This document shows positions 1 through 12,300 of a stretch of 64,000 nucleotides of DNA, one piece after another. The position numbers and the translations under genes were made by a program. The stretch is from Edaphochlamys debaryana (taxonomy: Eukaryota > Chlorophyta > Chlorophyceae > Chlamydomonadales): assembly GCA_016858145.1 (NCBI GenBank), contig JAEHOE010000028.1, positions 310,001-374,000 on the forward strand. Reading direction: 5' to 3'. The stretch's first letter is position 1; each line of letters begins with the position of its first letter. The notes below the pieces were generated by a model. That model saw nothing but the letters and a program-made list of their open reading frames with translations, was not told where the DNA came from and made no database searches.

Positions 1-3000
1 GGGTGGCCCCCGCGCCTGCGCTGCCTGCCCCAAAGCCGATGCTTAGCCGCCCCACACCCAGCAACCGGCTCTGGCGCCGACGCTCTGAGGCATTGGAACC
101 GAAGGTACCGGACGCTGTGTCGTTCGGAGTGCGTGTGGTGTAGGCCTCTGGGGAGTGCAGCGTCACGGGCGGTCCAGGGGAGCCGGTTGAACCCAGCCCC
201 AGCCAGTTGGTGAGGACTTGGGAGGCCCGCCGCAGCCGTCCCGGATTGGAGTTAGGTGATGAGGCCCCCGGCGCTAGGACCGTTCCGGATGTGCAGGCCG
301 CCGCTCCCGTTGCTGCTGCGACGGAGGTGACGGCGACGGTTGTGAGGGTGGCGGCGCTCCCTCGAGCATGGCGGCGGGAGGAGACGGCGTTTTGGTCCGA
401 GTGGGGCCCTTCGGGTGAGGCCAGGCCTTGACTATACGAGTCCTGGCGATAGATCTGGGCTGGAGAGGCGCCGAGGGGGAGCGGTGGCGCGCCCGGGTGG
501 GCTGCGTCCCACACCTGGTCCCCTGGCGCAGCGTCGACGGTGGCCAAGTGCCGAGACAAGCCGCCCCGCTGCACCCAACCCGTCGTCGCCACGGCGGCGG
601 CGGCTGCCGCCGCCACCCCGTCCAGCAGCGACGCCCGCCGGCCCATGCGGCGGGCCGGCGGCGCGTTGCCCGCGCCCCTGGCGGAGGCTGCTGCCCCCGC
701 CGGGCCGCCGCCGTCGCTGCTGCGGCCCTGGCAGCGGCGCTCGACGGGTTCGCGCGCCTGGTATGACGGGCTTGGCCGTGTAAAGAGCGATGCCGCGCCC
801 AGTAGAGCCGTCTCGCTGCGGCGGCGGATGCTCGAAGGCGACATGGCGGCGGCCGCGAGGCCACGCCCAGAGTCCGGCCCCAGGCCAGCCCCAGGCCCAG
901 GCCCAGGCCCCATCGAGCCCAGAAAGCCCCTCGGCAGCCAACGCCGCTTGCTCGGGGTGGTAACCTGGTCGCCTGAGACTGGAGCCGGCATTTCAGACAG
1001 CTCGCACCGAATCTCCGGCCGCACGGGGAGGGCCATTGCGTCGGGGCCTGCCGCCACGTCAGCATCGAGCTCGGCGTCCGCCTCCGCATCCGCTGCTGCC
1101 TCCGCCGCCGCTGCCGCCACCGCAGCTGCCGCCTCCATGAGAGCTGCCACGGCCTCGTCCCGGCGCCCAGCCGCCTTGGCCCCCGGAATCAGGGACCCCA
1201 GCACCGCCCCCTGCCGGCCATGCAGGCGGTGGCGCGCCGCCGCCGAAGCCGCCGACGCAGCGCCGTTGCCGCGGTGTATCCGAGGCGCGCGCGTCAGCGC
1301 GGCCGCCGCACGCGGCACTGCGCCCAAGAGGCGCGGCGCGGGCGGCACGGCCAGGGACACGCCGGCGGCCCGGGCCACGGCCTCCTGGCGCCGGATGTAG
1401 ACGGGCGCGCAGGCCGGCACGGCGAGCAGCTCGTGGGGCCAGGACGCGGCCAGCAGCGCGCGTTGGAGCCCCAGCGCGAACTGAGCTGCGGCGGGGGCCG
1501 AGCTAAAGGCAAGCACGAAGCTGTCGCCCTCGGTCGCTGACTCGTAGGCACTGCGTGGGAGCACGTTGGGGCAGACATAGGGAACGTCGGCAAGGTTCAG
1601 GGTAAAGCTATGGCATTTGGCTGTTGTGGCCAGACCAATGCAAGCGGGCGTCTCGTGGGGCGAAGAGTAAGCGCACTCACCCCCACAGCACGCCCACGGT
1701 GCGGACGGTGGCGTGGTGTGTCCGCAGAGCGGCGTCCTGCCCAAGCACGGGAAGGAGGGAAGCCTGGGTCAGCACAGTGAACTCGGGCCACACCAAGTGG
1801 CAAGGCACCCAGACCACGCAACCCTGCACCCCGCATTTCGCGCCCCCGGCGGCCTCCACCCACCATGGCAGCCTCCGGCAGGGACTCCCACAGCGTCGTG
1901 CTGCCCTCAATGTCCGTGACCTGCGTCCGGCGGGCACGGAAGGCTTTAATGAAAGCATCCGATAGACTGCTCACGCACCGGTGCCTACGCGCCGCTGCTC
2001 CGTCCCGCTCCAGACATGGCCCTGCTGCGTTATGCCCGCGTGACGGCGGCCACAGCAAGCCGCCCAGGTCACCCAGGTCGGCCCTCCACCCGCCGTGCCG
2101 TGTATCCCCCTCGCACCAGCAGGACCGTGTCGGGCGAGGCGCCCGGGGGCGCCACAACGCGCCAGCGCTGGCTGCTGCGCAGGGAGCGCTGGCCGCCGCG
2201 GCGCAGCGTGCGGTGGGCCAGCAGGGCGGCCAGGAGCAGCACCACGGTCCCGCCCACGACCGAGCCCACAATGACGCCCACGGGGGGGCCCTCGGACGAC
2301 TGGGGCGCCGGGGCGGGCGCCTGCGGGTTCCGAACATGCAAGATTCGGTGCCGGGCCGGTGCTGAGACAATGGGGAGCGAAGCCTGCTTTCATGCAATCC
2401 CGATGCAAGCTCGTCGTAGAAGCGGGGCTATAAAGAAGAACAGGGGCACGGTGGCAGTGCAGCAAGGGCCTGTCCCGCAACATCACAGGACTTGACCGGG
2501 TCCAACTGAACGCACCGGCTCAACCACCGCGACCTTGTAGCCAAAGCTGCGGCGGTAGTCCACATACAGATTTGACTGCGCGCCGTCAAAGCTGGCTGCC
2601 GCACTGCCTCCATCGATCGTGCTGCCGTACCGTCCGCCGCCATACAGCGCTAGGACGGCGGCGGTCAGCTTTGTAGCTATGCTGGCCTGTGCCGCGTCAA
2701 GTGCGGCTGCGTCCTGTTGCTGCCCGGCTGCGGTGGCGTTCAGTAGCGACCAGGCGGCGGAGCGGACCGCGCGGCTGTGGTAGCGAGGCAAAGGCACAGT
2801 GTAGGTCTCAGAACAACGTGGAACCTATTGACAAATGCTGGAGCCCCAGCCCGTGCCTCACTTGTGCGCAACCGCCCCGCGGATCCGCAGCGGCCAGACC
2901 ACGTTGGGGTGGTCCAGGCTGGCCCGGGCCGCCGTAAGGAACGACGCAGCGTCAGCTCCGTCGTAGCCCGCAGCCGCCCAGCGCCCGGGCCCGGCGGCGA

Positions 3001-5925
3001 AGTGGTCAATGCGCCAGGGTCCCACCTCGGAGCTGGGTTGCAGCAAGAGCTGGGGAGGGCATGGCAGGAGGATATAGCTGTAAGAGTTACAGGAAACCGG
3101 CCAAAGTAACGGGTGGCGTATTCCAGGCGTGACAGGTCCCACCCAGTTTCTGGCTGACTCACCCCCCAGCTGTTGGTGGGGCCGCCGATGGAGGACAGCA
3201 GGAGCCATGAGTAGAGCTGTGCCATGACTTCAGCGGAAGGCGCGATGCCGCCCACAAGGCCGCTCGGCGACAGCAGAGGCGCCCGATTGGCAAGCACTGG
3301 ACCAGCCACCGCCTGCTGTGCTTGCGGTTGCGGCTGGGCCCCCTGCTGCAACCGCCGTAGCTGTGAGGCCGCCGGGGGTGCGGCCCCAGTCGTGCCCGGC
3401 AGGGGGGACACGAGCGCCGCGTAGGGGCAGAGCTCCGGGGTGCAGCGCACGAGGCCCTCGCCTGCCGGCCCCGAGCCCAGCACCAGCTCGCTGCCCGGCA
3501 GCAGTGACGCCGCCACGCGCCCTCGGACCGCGGAGGGCCCCGCGGGGTGCGCTGCGTGGCTGTTGCGCCTGAACTGCGCCGCCGAGCCCAGGGCCATGGC
3601 GCAGCGGCCCAGGGCGAAGTCGTCGCTGAAGGGCGGAGCGGTGGCGGAAAAGCTAACGGGCGCCGCAAAGGCCGCCAGGCGGCGAATGTACGACAGCACG
3701 TACGACATGGCGGTCGTGGCGGCGGCGGGCCGCAGCGTGTCGATGTCCAGGTACATGCCCTGAGCACGCAGATGCGGGAAGGGTGAAGGTCACAGCGAGC
3801 CAGATACCGGCTTCCCTGGACTAAGTCTGACCTTTAAAGGCACCCCCTCCTTTCCAACGTACCGATCGGCTGCCTTGCGTCTGCACCACGGGTGCCAGCA
3901 CGGCCAGCGCCAGCTCCTCCAGCGAGTGCGACGACTGCTGCATGCAGAACCCGTACAACGGGCCTGTCGTACGGTTGTATGAAACGCCGCCGCTGGCGTT
4001 GACTGAGCGGACGAGCATCGACGTCTCCGTGCCGTTGGCACGCGCAGCGACCTGCAAGTTCAAGCAAAAGAACTCACCCCGCTCAGCCCCAGAGCCCGCG
4101 ACCCACATTGCCACCTCTCCCCACAACCTCACGTCCCACAGCCCTTTGCAGACGGTCTGGACACGACACGGCCGACCCCGGGCAGCAGCCCGCCGGGCCC
4201 ACCTCCAGCAGCTGCTCCCAAGACTCTGGCGGTCGGCCCCCGAGCCCCAGCGCCGCCAGCACGTCCGTCCGAGCGAAGAGCACCAGCTGGGAGCCGTCCA
4301 GGGGCACCGCCACCATGTCGTCTGCGGTGGTGACCAGGTCCAGGATGGCCGGGTGCACGTCCCGCCGCAGGAAGTGCGTGTCCAGCGAGGACAGCCCGGC
4401 CAGGCCCGCCAGAGCGCCCGCGGAGCGGAGGTCCTGTGCGGGCGGGGGTGTGGGCACAAGAGGACACAAGGTGAGGCCGAGGATGGGGTGGCATGCCGTG
4501 CAGGGCGGGCACCGCACGGGGACACGGGCCTGATGGCCGAGACATGGGGACCGTGCTCGGGGCGACGTTGCACCGTTCCGGCAGCCCGGTTGGCCGCACG
4601 CGCACCTGGACTGCCGAGTAAGGCATCTGATACACGTCGTACATCACACCACCGCCCGCCGCCCCGGCCCGCCACCGCCCCGCGAACGCGAGCAGCTCAT
4701 CCTCCAGAGCGTCCAGGCTGACCGGCCGGGTGAAGTTGTTGCTGATGCGCTGCGGGAAGCCCGCAAAGGCAACGTCCAAGACTCCGGCCCCGTTGACAAT
4801 GACCGAGCCCACCGTGGTGGGTGGCAGGAGGAACTGGTTTGGCTGTAGGGAGGGAAGCGAGGAGGGAGGGGCCGGTAACGGGCTCTACTCGTGTATCAGC
4901 AGACGCAGACAGCACGATTGACTCGTTCGGTCGCTCAGTTCTGCGCAGTCTGAGCGCGGGGTTGTGAGAGCTGTCCCTTTCCCTTCGTCTACGTGGAGCC
5001 CATTTGGGTCGCATGTCTTGCGTGGGACCCCCATGCGCAGCAAGGGCAGGAGCTGTATCGGGCTAGGGCGCCACTCCCTTCAGCCAAGCTGCCCCGAAGC
5101 CTCCGTACTCTCCCGCAGGCAGGCTGACCCTAAGCCCCGCAGCTCGGCCTAATCGCAGTATGTGGCTCTGCCGGCCGCGCGTGCGGCACACACCGCACAG
5201 CCGCCCAGGCGGCCGATGTAGCCGATGCGTTGCGCCAGCTACCGGTACGCCTACGCCTAGGCACTGCTAGTCCTGCAGGCTCCAAGCATGAGCGTGGCCC
5301 GGCCCCACCCGTGTGAGCGCGAAAGGGCTGCAGAACTGGAAGAGGGCTCCCAGTAGCGTCCGGGTTGGCAGGGAGTACAGGGCGCCGCTCAGGGCACTGC
5401 CGTTGGGCGGGGGCCCGCGGGTGGCTGGGTCCAGACATCTGTGGGACAGCATAAGGACAGGAGGGCCTGCGTGTTACGAGCCGCTGGGCCAGGGGGTTGC
5501 CGCTTTGCATAGGCCGCGTGCAGCTGCATGCTGTGGAGGGCGGTCCGGGGCCAGGTTCGGCACGGGGGGAGTGACCGGGGGTTGGGCAACACCCCGACAT
5601 GAAGCCGCCGTCTGGACACGCCTGAGGGCAACCAACCTCGGCCACCTGGCTCCTTGTCGATTGCAACTCTGTAATGCCTAAGGCACAGGGCGACGCCGGC
5701 ACGGCCCTCGCCCTCCCGCTAGGCGCGCCAGGTGCATGCCCGCGAGGTGCAGGACACCCCTTGCAGCTGAACTCACGAGTAGTGAATGGGCGATAGAAAC
5801 ACGCTTTTGCAGGTCTCCTCAAACGCGATGTCACTACTGTGGTCGGCGTAAACTGTTGCCGCCAGCGCAAGCAGCAGCAGCGCCACTGCAAGCGCGCCGC
5901 AGGGCCCTCGCTCCTCCCACGCCAT
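1..5925 (-). CDS. Receptor-type class III nucleotide cyclase with solute-binding-like ectodomain (3' end outside window)
   Basis: Predicted membrane adenylate or guanylate cyclase. The start at 5925 gives a clear signal peptide (MAWEERGPCGALAVALLLLA, cleaved near VYA) and the first exon ends at a GTGAGT donor (5776). Exons near 4845-4610, 4437-4200, 4053-3862, 3762-3170, 3056-2870 and 2797-2515 encode a domain resembling bacterial family 1 extracellular solute-binding proteins. A transmembrane helix (GVIVGSVVGGTVVLLLAALL) lies near 2300-2220. The cytoplasmic cyclase domain starts with VTDIEGSTTLWE (about 1930-1880), which holds the first metal-binding Asp, and continues with LRTHHATVR and SATEGDSFVLAF (second Asp) near 1545-1500. 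The frame then stays open to position 1 as a long Ala/Gly/Pro-rich insertion, so the rest of the cyclase domain lies to the left. Nucleotide specificity (ATP or GTP) cannot be decided here. Domain assignments are firm; some exon edges are approximate. Confidence 0.85.
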
Positions 5926-6475
5926 GTTGACCAATCATGGCCGGCAACACAGGTCGTGGGCACGCTGGAAGGGCTGCAAGAGTGAGGCAGCGTCGCAGCG
6001 TCCTCCGCCGCTGCTGCTTTGCACAATAACCCACATAGCTAGTTTGGTACAATACGTGCGTTGGCGTATCGCGTCAGGGCAACGGTGTAACGCGCAAAAA
6101 GCAGTAAAACACCTAAGTCGCCGTCGCTGGTGTCTGGAGGCAGCCGCGTACTGCTTCTACACTATGTACACACGCTGATAACTAGCCAGCCTTACCTCTG
6201 CAAGTTGCCTGGGCATCGGGGCGCGCGATCCAGACAATGCGGCAGCACCTCACGCCCCTGCGCCAGCGGGGCTTGATACCCAGAAAAAGCAAACATACAC
6301 ACACGAGATTGAGCTCAACAAGCTGCGGCAGCAATCCGCTTTACTGTCGCTGAACTTGGGTCCAGCTGTCAGCACGAAGAAACCACGCCTAACCTCCGCT
6401 GGGCGCACAGCCCGTGTGTGCGGGAGCTTCGCTGAGCATAACCAAAGTTGTAGCTAGAAAGTTGTGACCAGGACG
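5926..6475. other. Divergent intergenic region (shared promoter region)
   Basis: A 550-bp gap between the starts of the minus-strand cyclase and the plus-strand SKA2-like gene. It must hold both 5' UTRs and promoters. I see no convincing TATA box and no coding exon. Confidence 0.5.
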
Positions 6476-7873
6476 ATGGCCCTGCGGTCCGGAGCCGAAG
6501 ACCTCATTTCGGCACTACTCAAAGCAGAGGCGAGGCGAGGGACGACGCCGTGCTGGCCTTAGCGTAACAGGAGCTTAAGGAAGAGCACGATATGGGCAGC
6601 CGGAGCAGAAATGGAGAACTGCCTCTCCCGCCCAGCAAGGTGCACTCTTTGCACGCAGGCGAGCCTCGAGCAGATTGCGCACAAGCTTGAGGAGGAGGCT
6701 GAGCAGCGCTGCAAAGCGGGAGAGGTGAGGGCGGGAGCAACAGTTCCCGCGGCAAGCAAGCAGAGGGAAGGGGCCCGTGTCTACGTGCTCGGTATGGGCT
6801 GAGGCGCCAGAGGCACCCAGCCAACCCGGATGCCCACCCCACGCCGGATGCCTTGACTGCAGGTCAACCCCTTCCTACTGGTGAAGCGTGTTCGCAGGCT
6901 TGCCAGGTAACTCCTCAATGATAGGGCGCATCCGTGCGCAAAGCAGGCCTGGGACGAGCCCAGTGCATCTCAGCGGCAGCCAGCGCCGAGCGCATCCTCG
7001 CCCACTGATTGGAGCTTTGCTTGCTTGCTTGCTTGGGTCTCATGCTTGCCCTGCCCCTCCCGACCGCCAATAGTGAGATGCCCGAGCTGCAAGCCAAGTG
7101 TCGTGACCTGCTGAGCAGCAAGCAGGTGCGCCCAGATGGTGGCAAAATGCAGTAGCCCCTCGACTGGCCCCGGTTGGACGGCTCGGGCCCTGGACCGTAG
7201 GGGTGGCGACCAGGCTAACCCTGAGGCAAACCCCGGCGGGCTTTGGTGTCATTTCCTCTCCTTTTGCAGGGCCTGATCGACGCCGCGCAGCGCCAACTGG
7301 CGGCAAACCACACGCGCCTGCGGCAGCTGTGCGACGTCGCGGGTGAGGAGGGCTCCGCTGGCATGGGTGGCACACATATATTGGGCTCGGGGTCCCTCAG
7401 TTGAAAGCACGAGGTCCCAGTTACCACTGTGAGCACCTGACTTGACAACGGTGTTGCGCCGCCCTTGTTCTCTTCCTGGCGTCAGGCGCGCCCCCTGCGG
7501 ACGAGGAGGCGTTCAGGTCCTTCCAGGAGACGGTGGGGGAGTGGAACCAGCGCCTCCAGCGGCACGCGCTCGCAGCCGGTGAGGGGCCTGCCCTGGGAGG
7601 GGTACAGGGGCCGGGTGACTGTCTGGCAGCCTTGGGTGAGGGGCATGGGTGGGTGGCCTCGGTCGCCTAGCTTGAATGGACGCTGGCTGGTCTGGCGCTC
7701 GCGGCCGAGGGATTTAGTATGCTTGAGGTTGCTCGCTTTCATGGCTGCCATCATGCCGAGTCCCTGTTGGCACCGTGTGGCGCTGACCTACACCTCCTGG
7801 GTCTGCAGGCGCGGGACACCAGCTCTCGCGGCAGGACCTGAACGCCGCGCTGGCGAGGACGGCCCTCGCATAG
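6476..7873 (+). CDS. SKA2: SKA2/FAM33A-like kinetochore protein
   Basis: SKA2 is a subunit of the spindle- and kinetochore-associated complex that holds kinetochores on microtubules. Seven exons join in frame: 6476-6529, 6659-6724, 6863-6906, 7074-7125, 7270-7342, 7486-7578 and 7809-7873, giving 148 residues; human SKA2 is about 120. The product is helical with a coiled-coil start (SLEQIAHKLEEEAEQRC), then NPFLLVKRVRRLASEMPEL, KCRDLLSSKQGLIDAAQRQL and AFRSFQETVGEWNQRL. This order (NP..L..R, then LL..KQ.LID.A, then F..F...V.EW) matches plant SKA2/FAM33A proteins as I know them. Intron 1 appears to use a GC donor (GAG|GCGAGG), which should be checked with cDNA. All other introns are GT-AG. The identification is by pattern memory, not alignment. 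Confidence 0.75.
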
Positions 7874-9303
7874 CAGCAGCGTGGTGAGGCGAGGGCCAGG
7901 GCGGGCGGCCAGCTGCTGTGGTGGCTTTAGCTGTGCCCCAGAACGAGTAAGGCGCAGCCCTCTGCTGCCCGTGGTGGAGGAGTGCTGTTGGCCGAACAGT
8001 ACCAGTGGCAACGCGGACGGAGGCGGGGCTTCCGCCTTTGAGCACCTTGCAGTATTCACATGACTGGTCGTGGGCTGAAATGTAGTGGGTACCCATGGCT
8101 TGATGAGCGGAGAGCTGGTGCCATGGCTTCTAGCGGCGCTCGGCCGCCTGACGAGGGACAATAGAGCTATGACTAAACTGCTGACGGACAGAACGCACTA
8201 GGAATAGGCTTGCTGCGCTGGTGCAATGTGTACTGGAAGGCTTGCGCAGCGCACATGCGGTGGCAAGGGCGCTGCATAGGAGTATCGCCCCAGCCCTAGC
8301 GGCGGGCGATAGACTGGGTAGGGCTGGGGGCATGCCGGGTCGGCAATGGCCAATGGGGCGTGGGGCTTACGGCCAGTGGGCTAGCGAACCATGAACGCGT
8401 TACATGGGGAATGGCGCCAAGCATGGCGCAAGCTTTGCAGCTCCCCACTACGATGTTGACATGAGCCAAGGCCAGCATATTCCCGCCTGGCAGAGGTCAT
8501 GCGGGTCCTGCCCCCATGCGGGTCATTACTGGGTCCTGGCCCCATGTGCCCGCGCTATGGGTGGGCCAATCAGCTCACACCACACTCCTGCAGAATCAGA
8601 GGCGTCAGTTCTACAAGCGGGTCACATGGGCACTAGATGGCCCGGCGGGTGATGGGGTCCGAAGAGGACCACGGCACCCACGGCCGCCACGCATGCAAGG
8701 ACTAAGTTTGCACCACCCTGCATACAAAGGCTAAGGCCTAGCAATGGAATCAATCACGATAACAGTCTTGCCGACAAGGGCGCTTGGCATGAGTAAAGAC
8801 GTTCCGCTGTAGGAGTCTCAAGCCAGAGGCAGACCTGCAAAGACCCGCCCACCCCAGCCAGATCAGGTCGGCGCTCGGTTGGGGCTAACCACATCCTCGC
8901 CCAATGGCCAGAGGCTCACCTACTGTAATCTTGCCCTACTTCACACATACTTGCAATTTTGAAAGGCCACTTTGCAGTGGCTTGCACACGTTCCTTGGCC
9001 GAAACAAGTACGGCGAACTATGTATGAATCTTGAGTGGTGTCATGCCACATCGATCTGGATGGCCAGCGGCCAAAGCTCCGGCACGTTGTCAGCACCACC
9101 ATTGAGGACCCTCCACTCCTTACTATCCTGAGTGACATCTATCATCGGTTGCCCTCCTACGGGCTTTCCTGCTGTGCGGTCTGTCCGGGATACAGGCCCG
9201 CGGCTGTGATTCGTACGATCGTCTTGGTTGGGTGCATCCAGCCATGGGACCGTGTGTAGATGCGGCGGCTCCAAGTTGCTTTCTGGCACGGTTCGTTCCG
9301 TGC
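7874..9303. other. Convergent intergenic region and 3' UTRs
   Basis: Lies between the stop of the SKA2-like gene and the stop of the minus-strand metalloprotease, so it should hold two 3' UTRs. The base composition is less GC-rich than the genes. No exon with good codon bias or splice sites was found. Confidence 0.5.
8924..8928 (+). terminator. Candidate TGTAA polyadenylation signal
   Basis: TGTAA is the usual poly(A) signal in Chlamydomonas-type algae. This plus-strand copy would serve the SKA2-like gene, but it lies about 1,050 bp after the stop, which is long, so the assignment is weak. Confidence 0.3.
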
Positions 9304-12300
9304 CTAGATGCGACGGATCCAGGCTGGAGGGGGGGACTTCTTGGCCTTCCGCAGCGGCTTGGGCGAGGGAGGCGCCGGGGACTCGGGAGCAGGGGTAGGG
9401 GGCGGGGACTTTTTGGGGCGCTTGGGGGCGCGGGGCGGCGGAGGCGAGGGCCGCACAGGGGGCGGAGAGGCCTTGCGGTTCTTCTTTGGAGGCTTGGGGA
9501 GAGAGGGCAAAGACGGCAGGGGGGGAGGCGGGGATGACGCCTTCTTCTTGGGCGGCTTGGGACTAGGAGGCCTGGGGCTGGGGGGCCTTGGGCTGGGTGG
9601 CTTGGGGCTGGACGGTTTGGGGCTGGGTGGCTTGGGGCTTGATGGCTTGGGGCTGGGCGGTTTGGGGCTGGGTGGCTTGGGGCTTGATGGCTTGGGGCTG
9701 GGCGGCTTCGGGCTGGGCGGCTTGGGGCTGGGCGGCTTGGGGCTGGGCGGTTTAGGGCTGGGCGGCTTGCGGCTGGGCGGAGGAGGCGAAGGGGAGGTGC
9801 TGGCCACCTTGTCTTGGCAGTCGGGGTCGTCATCGTCCTGCGGGGGCACCACCAAAGGACGGGGTTGGTCCCTGTTGATCTTTGTCGGCTCGCCGCATCC
9901 ACCCTACCCCCTCCGCAACCCTTGTCTTGTGACGGTTCCCTGCATCAGATCCCCACCCACCCGCCTGCTCCGCTTCACCTCCAAGCCCCCCGCCCATCCA
10001 CCCCGCTGCTGCGCTTCACCTCCTCCCCCCCCAGCACACTTACCGCGAGTCCATCGCAATCGTTGTCCAGTCCGTCCGAGCAGCTGTCGTCAGACAGGCT
10101 CTCCGAGGGGCGGTTGGCGCGGCAGATGCTGACGGCGGCGCCCGTGGCGTTAGTAATGGTGCTGACGCGGACGCTCAGTCCTACGGGCAGCGGCGCGTCG
10201 AACTGGCCGCCGGGGGCGACCAGGGCTTGGAGGGTGGACTTCTGGAAGGACAGGGACGACTGCGAGGGGGAACAGGCGGGGCAAGAACGGCGGTCAGTCT
10301 GTGGCCTCGTGCCCTGGTGAAGGGACAGGCACCTCCTGCCAGAGGCCACCCCCGCCTGGTTACCACACCGCGTGGGCATACGCACATCCGCGGCCCCTAA
10401 CACGCACCACCCCCGCCCCCGCCCTTGTCATGCGCGCCCTGTGTGCTGTGTCCCAGTCTGCTGACAGAGCTGCTAACTTCACGCCACTACGCCCAGCACG
10501 CCTACCACAATGCCCTGCGCGGCTGCAGCCCCACGCCCCCGGAGCTAGCCTCTCTCACCTGGGTGACGGAGGAGGTGTGGACCAGCACGCGGCCGGGGTT
10601 GACCACGTCGCGCGTCCAGCGCTCAAAGGGCGGCTCGGTGGTGCGGAGGGAGATGTAGTAGGCGGGCACAGGCGTGAGCTGCTCGGTGTTGGGCGAGGCG
10701 GCGGTGCGCGCCCAGTCGGGCAGGATGCGGATGTGGGAGTTGCGCTGACGGACCTGGGGGCAGGGCGGGCGAGGGGCGGTGTGCGTGCGTGGTGGGAGCA
10801 GGAGTGGGGTTTTAAGGGCGGGGAAGCCGAAGTTGCTGACAAGGAGCTGCTTGCTCGGCCCTTTGCGGGTAGATCCTATTGTACGGGCGCACCTGGAACG
10901 GCAGGGTGTAGCTGCGCCAGCGGCCGGGGAGCAGAGAGGTGGAGTTTAGGTCTCCGCCCTCAACGGGGGACGACCAGCCCAGCTTCCAGTTGTTGGGTGC
11001 GTTGTAGCAAGCGTTGGCGCTGAGGCAGGGCAGCGGGAAGCGGCAGGCAGGGTAAGGGCAGTGAGAAATGCTGCCCCAGAGGCCATGATACGACAACCTT
11101 CCAAGTGCCCGTCATGACCGGTATGCCTGCCCCTCTATCTGCTACATGCGTTTTGACCCTTCTAGGGCTAATCGTGCACACCCCCTCGAACCCTCCAACC
11201 CTGCACCCCCATAGCCCTCCTCTCTCCTCTCACCTGCCCATCACCTGCCACCCGCCCCCCCACCCCCCACCCCTGCACCCCCCACCTGCCACCGTCAGAA
11301 CACCACCCGCTACCCCCCAACCCTGCACCCCCCACCCCCCGCCACCCGCCCACCTGCCCATCGCACAAGTGATATCGCCGTAGTCGCTGGTGGAGCCCGC
11401 ACGGAGCGAGTGCATGAGTCCCAGGTTGTGGCTGCGGAAGGGAGAAACGGGAGAAGAAGCGCGCGTGGGTGGGTGGGTGGGGTGGGTCCAGGCTAGCTCG
11501 GAAGGCAAGCCTCCTCCAGGCCCGTCCCTGAAACCGCACGCGTTCAAGGGCTGCCGCATGCAGCACTACAGCAGGTGGAGGCAGGGGCCCGGCCGCTCAC
11601 CCGACTTCGTGGAAGAAGATGCGCAGGTTTGAGGCCATGTCGCCCGCAATCCACACGAAGCAGCGGGTGCCGGCGCAGCCGACGGAGGCGAGCCCTGGGG
11701 CGGGAGGAGCGGGTGCGGGTGTGCGTGGGGCAGGGGCAGGGGACTCAGGGCGCGCTGCTACACGTGGAGCTCAGCAGCCCATGCGGGTCTTGCAGGGACG
11801 GCTTGTGGCGGTAAGGCAAAGGCCAGAGCGGGCGGGGGCACGGTGCATGATTCGCTCACCTGCCCAGGGACAGCGAGGAATCATCTGTACGGGCAGTACG
11901 GCGATCTGCTGCTTGATGGACGAGATATTGAGCTTGAGCGTCTCGACCGCGTAGCGCTGAGGGTAGGAGGTCACATAGGTGTTAGGGGTCAGGGCCGATA
12001 GCACCTACCCCTTGAGGGCGAGGAGCAAGTGAGCAATGCAGTGCAAGATCCAGGATCCCCCTGCCTCACCTCTGCCATGCCCATCCAGCCGTACAGCTCC
12101 TGTACGGCATGAAGACACGGTAGGGACAGCAACACGGCTGATCACGCAAGGCATATCCAGCAGTGGCAGTCAGCGACGCCATGCGACATGCACCGGCCGC
12201 CCCTCCCCTGGAGCCAGACCCGGGCTCCGTCCCACGCCAACAGAGTCTGGGGCCTTGGGCCTTCGGCCCAGCCAAGGAAGCCATATATAGCTGTCAGGTG

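Noticed and set aside
9308..10132. Long plus-strand frame rich in Gly-Leu-Gly
   Set aside because: It is the antisense reading of the SPKPP repeat array of the metalloprotease; the repeat keeps all frames open.
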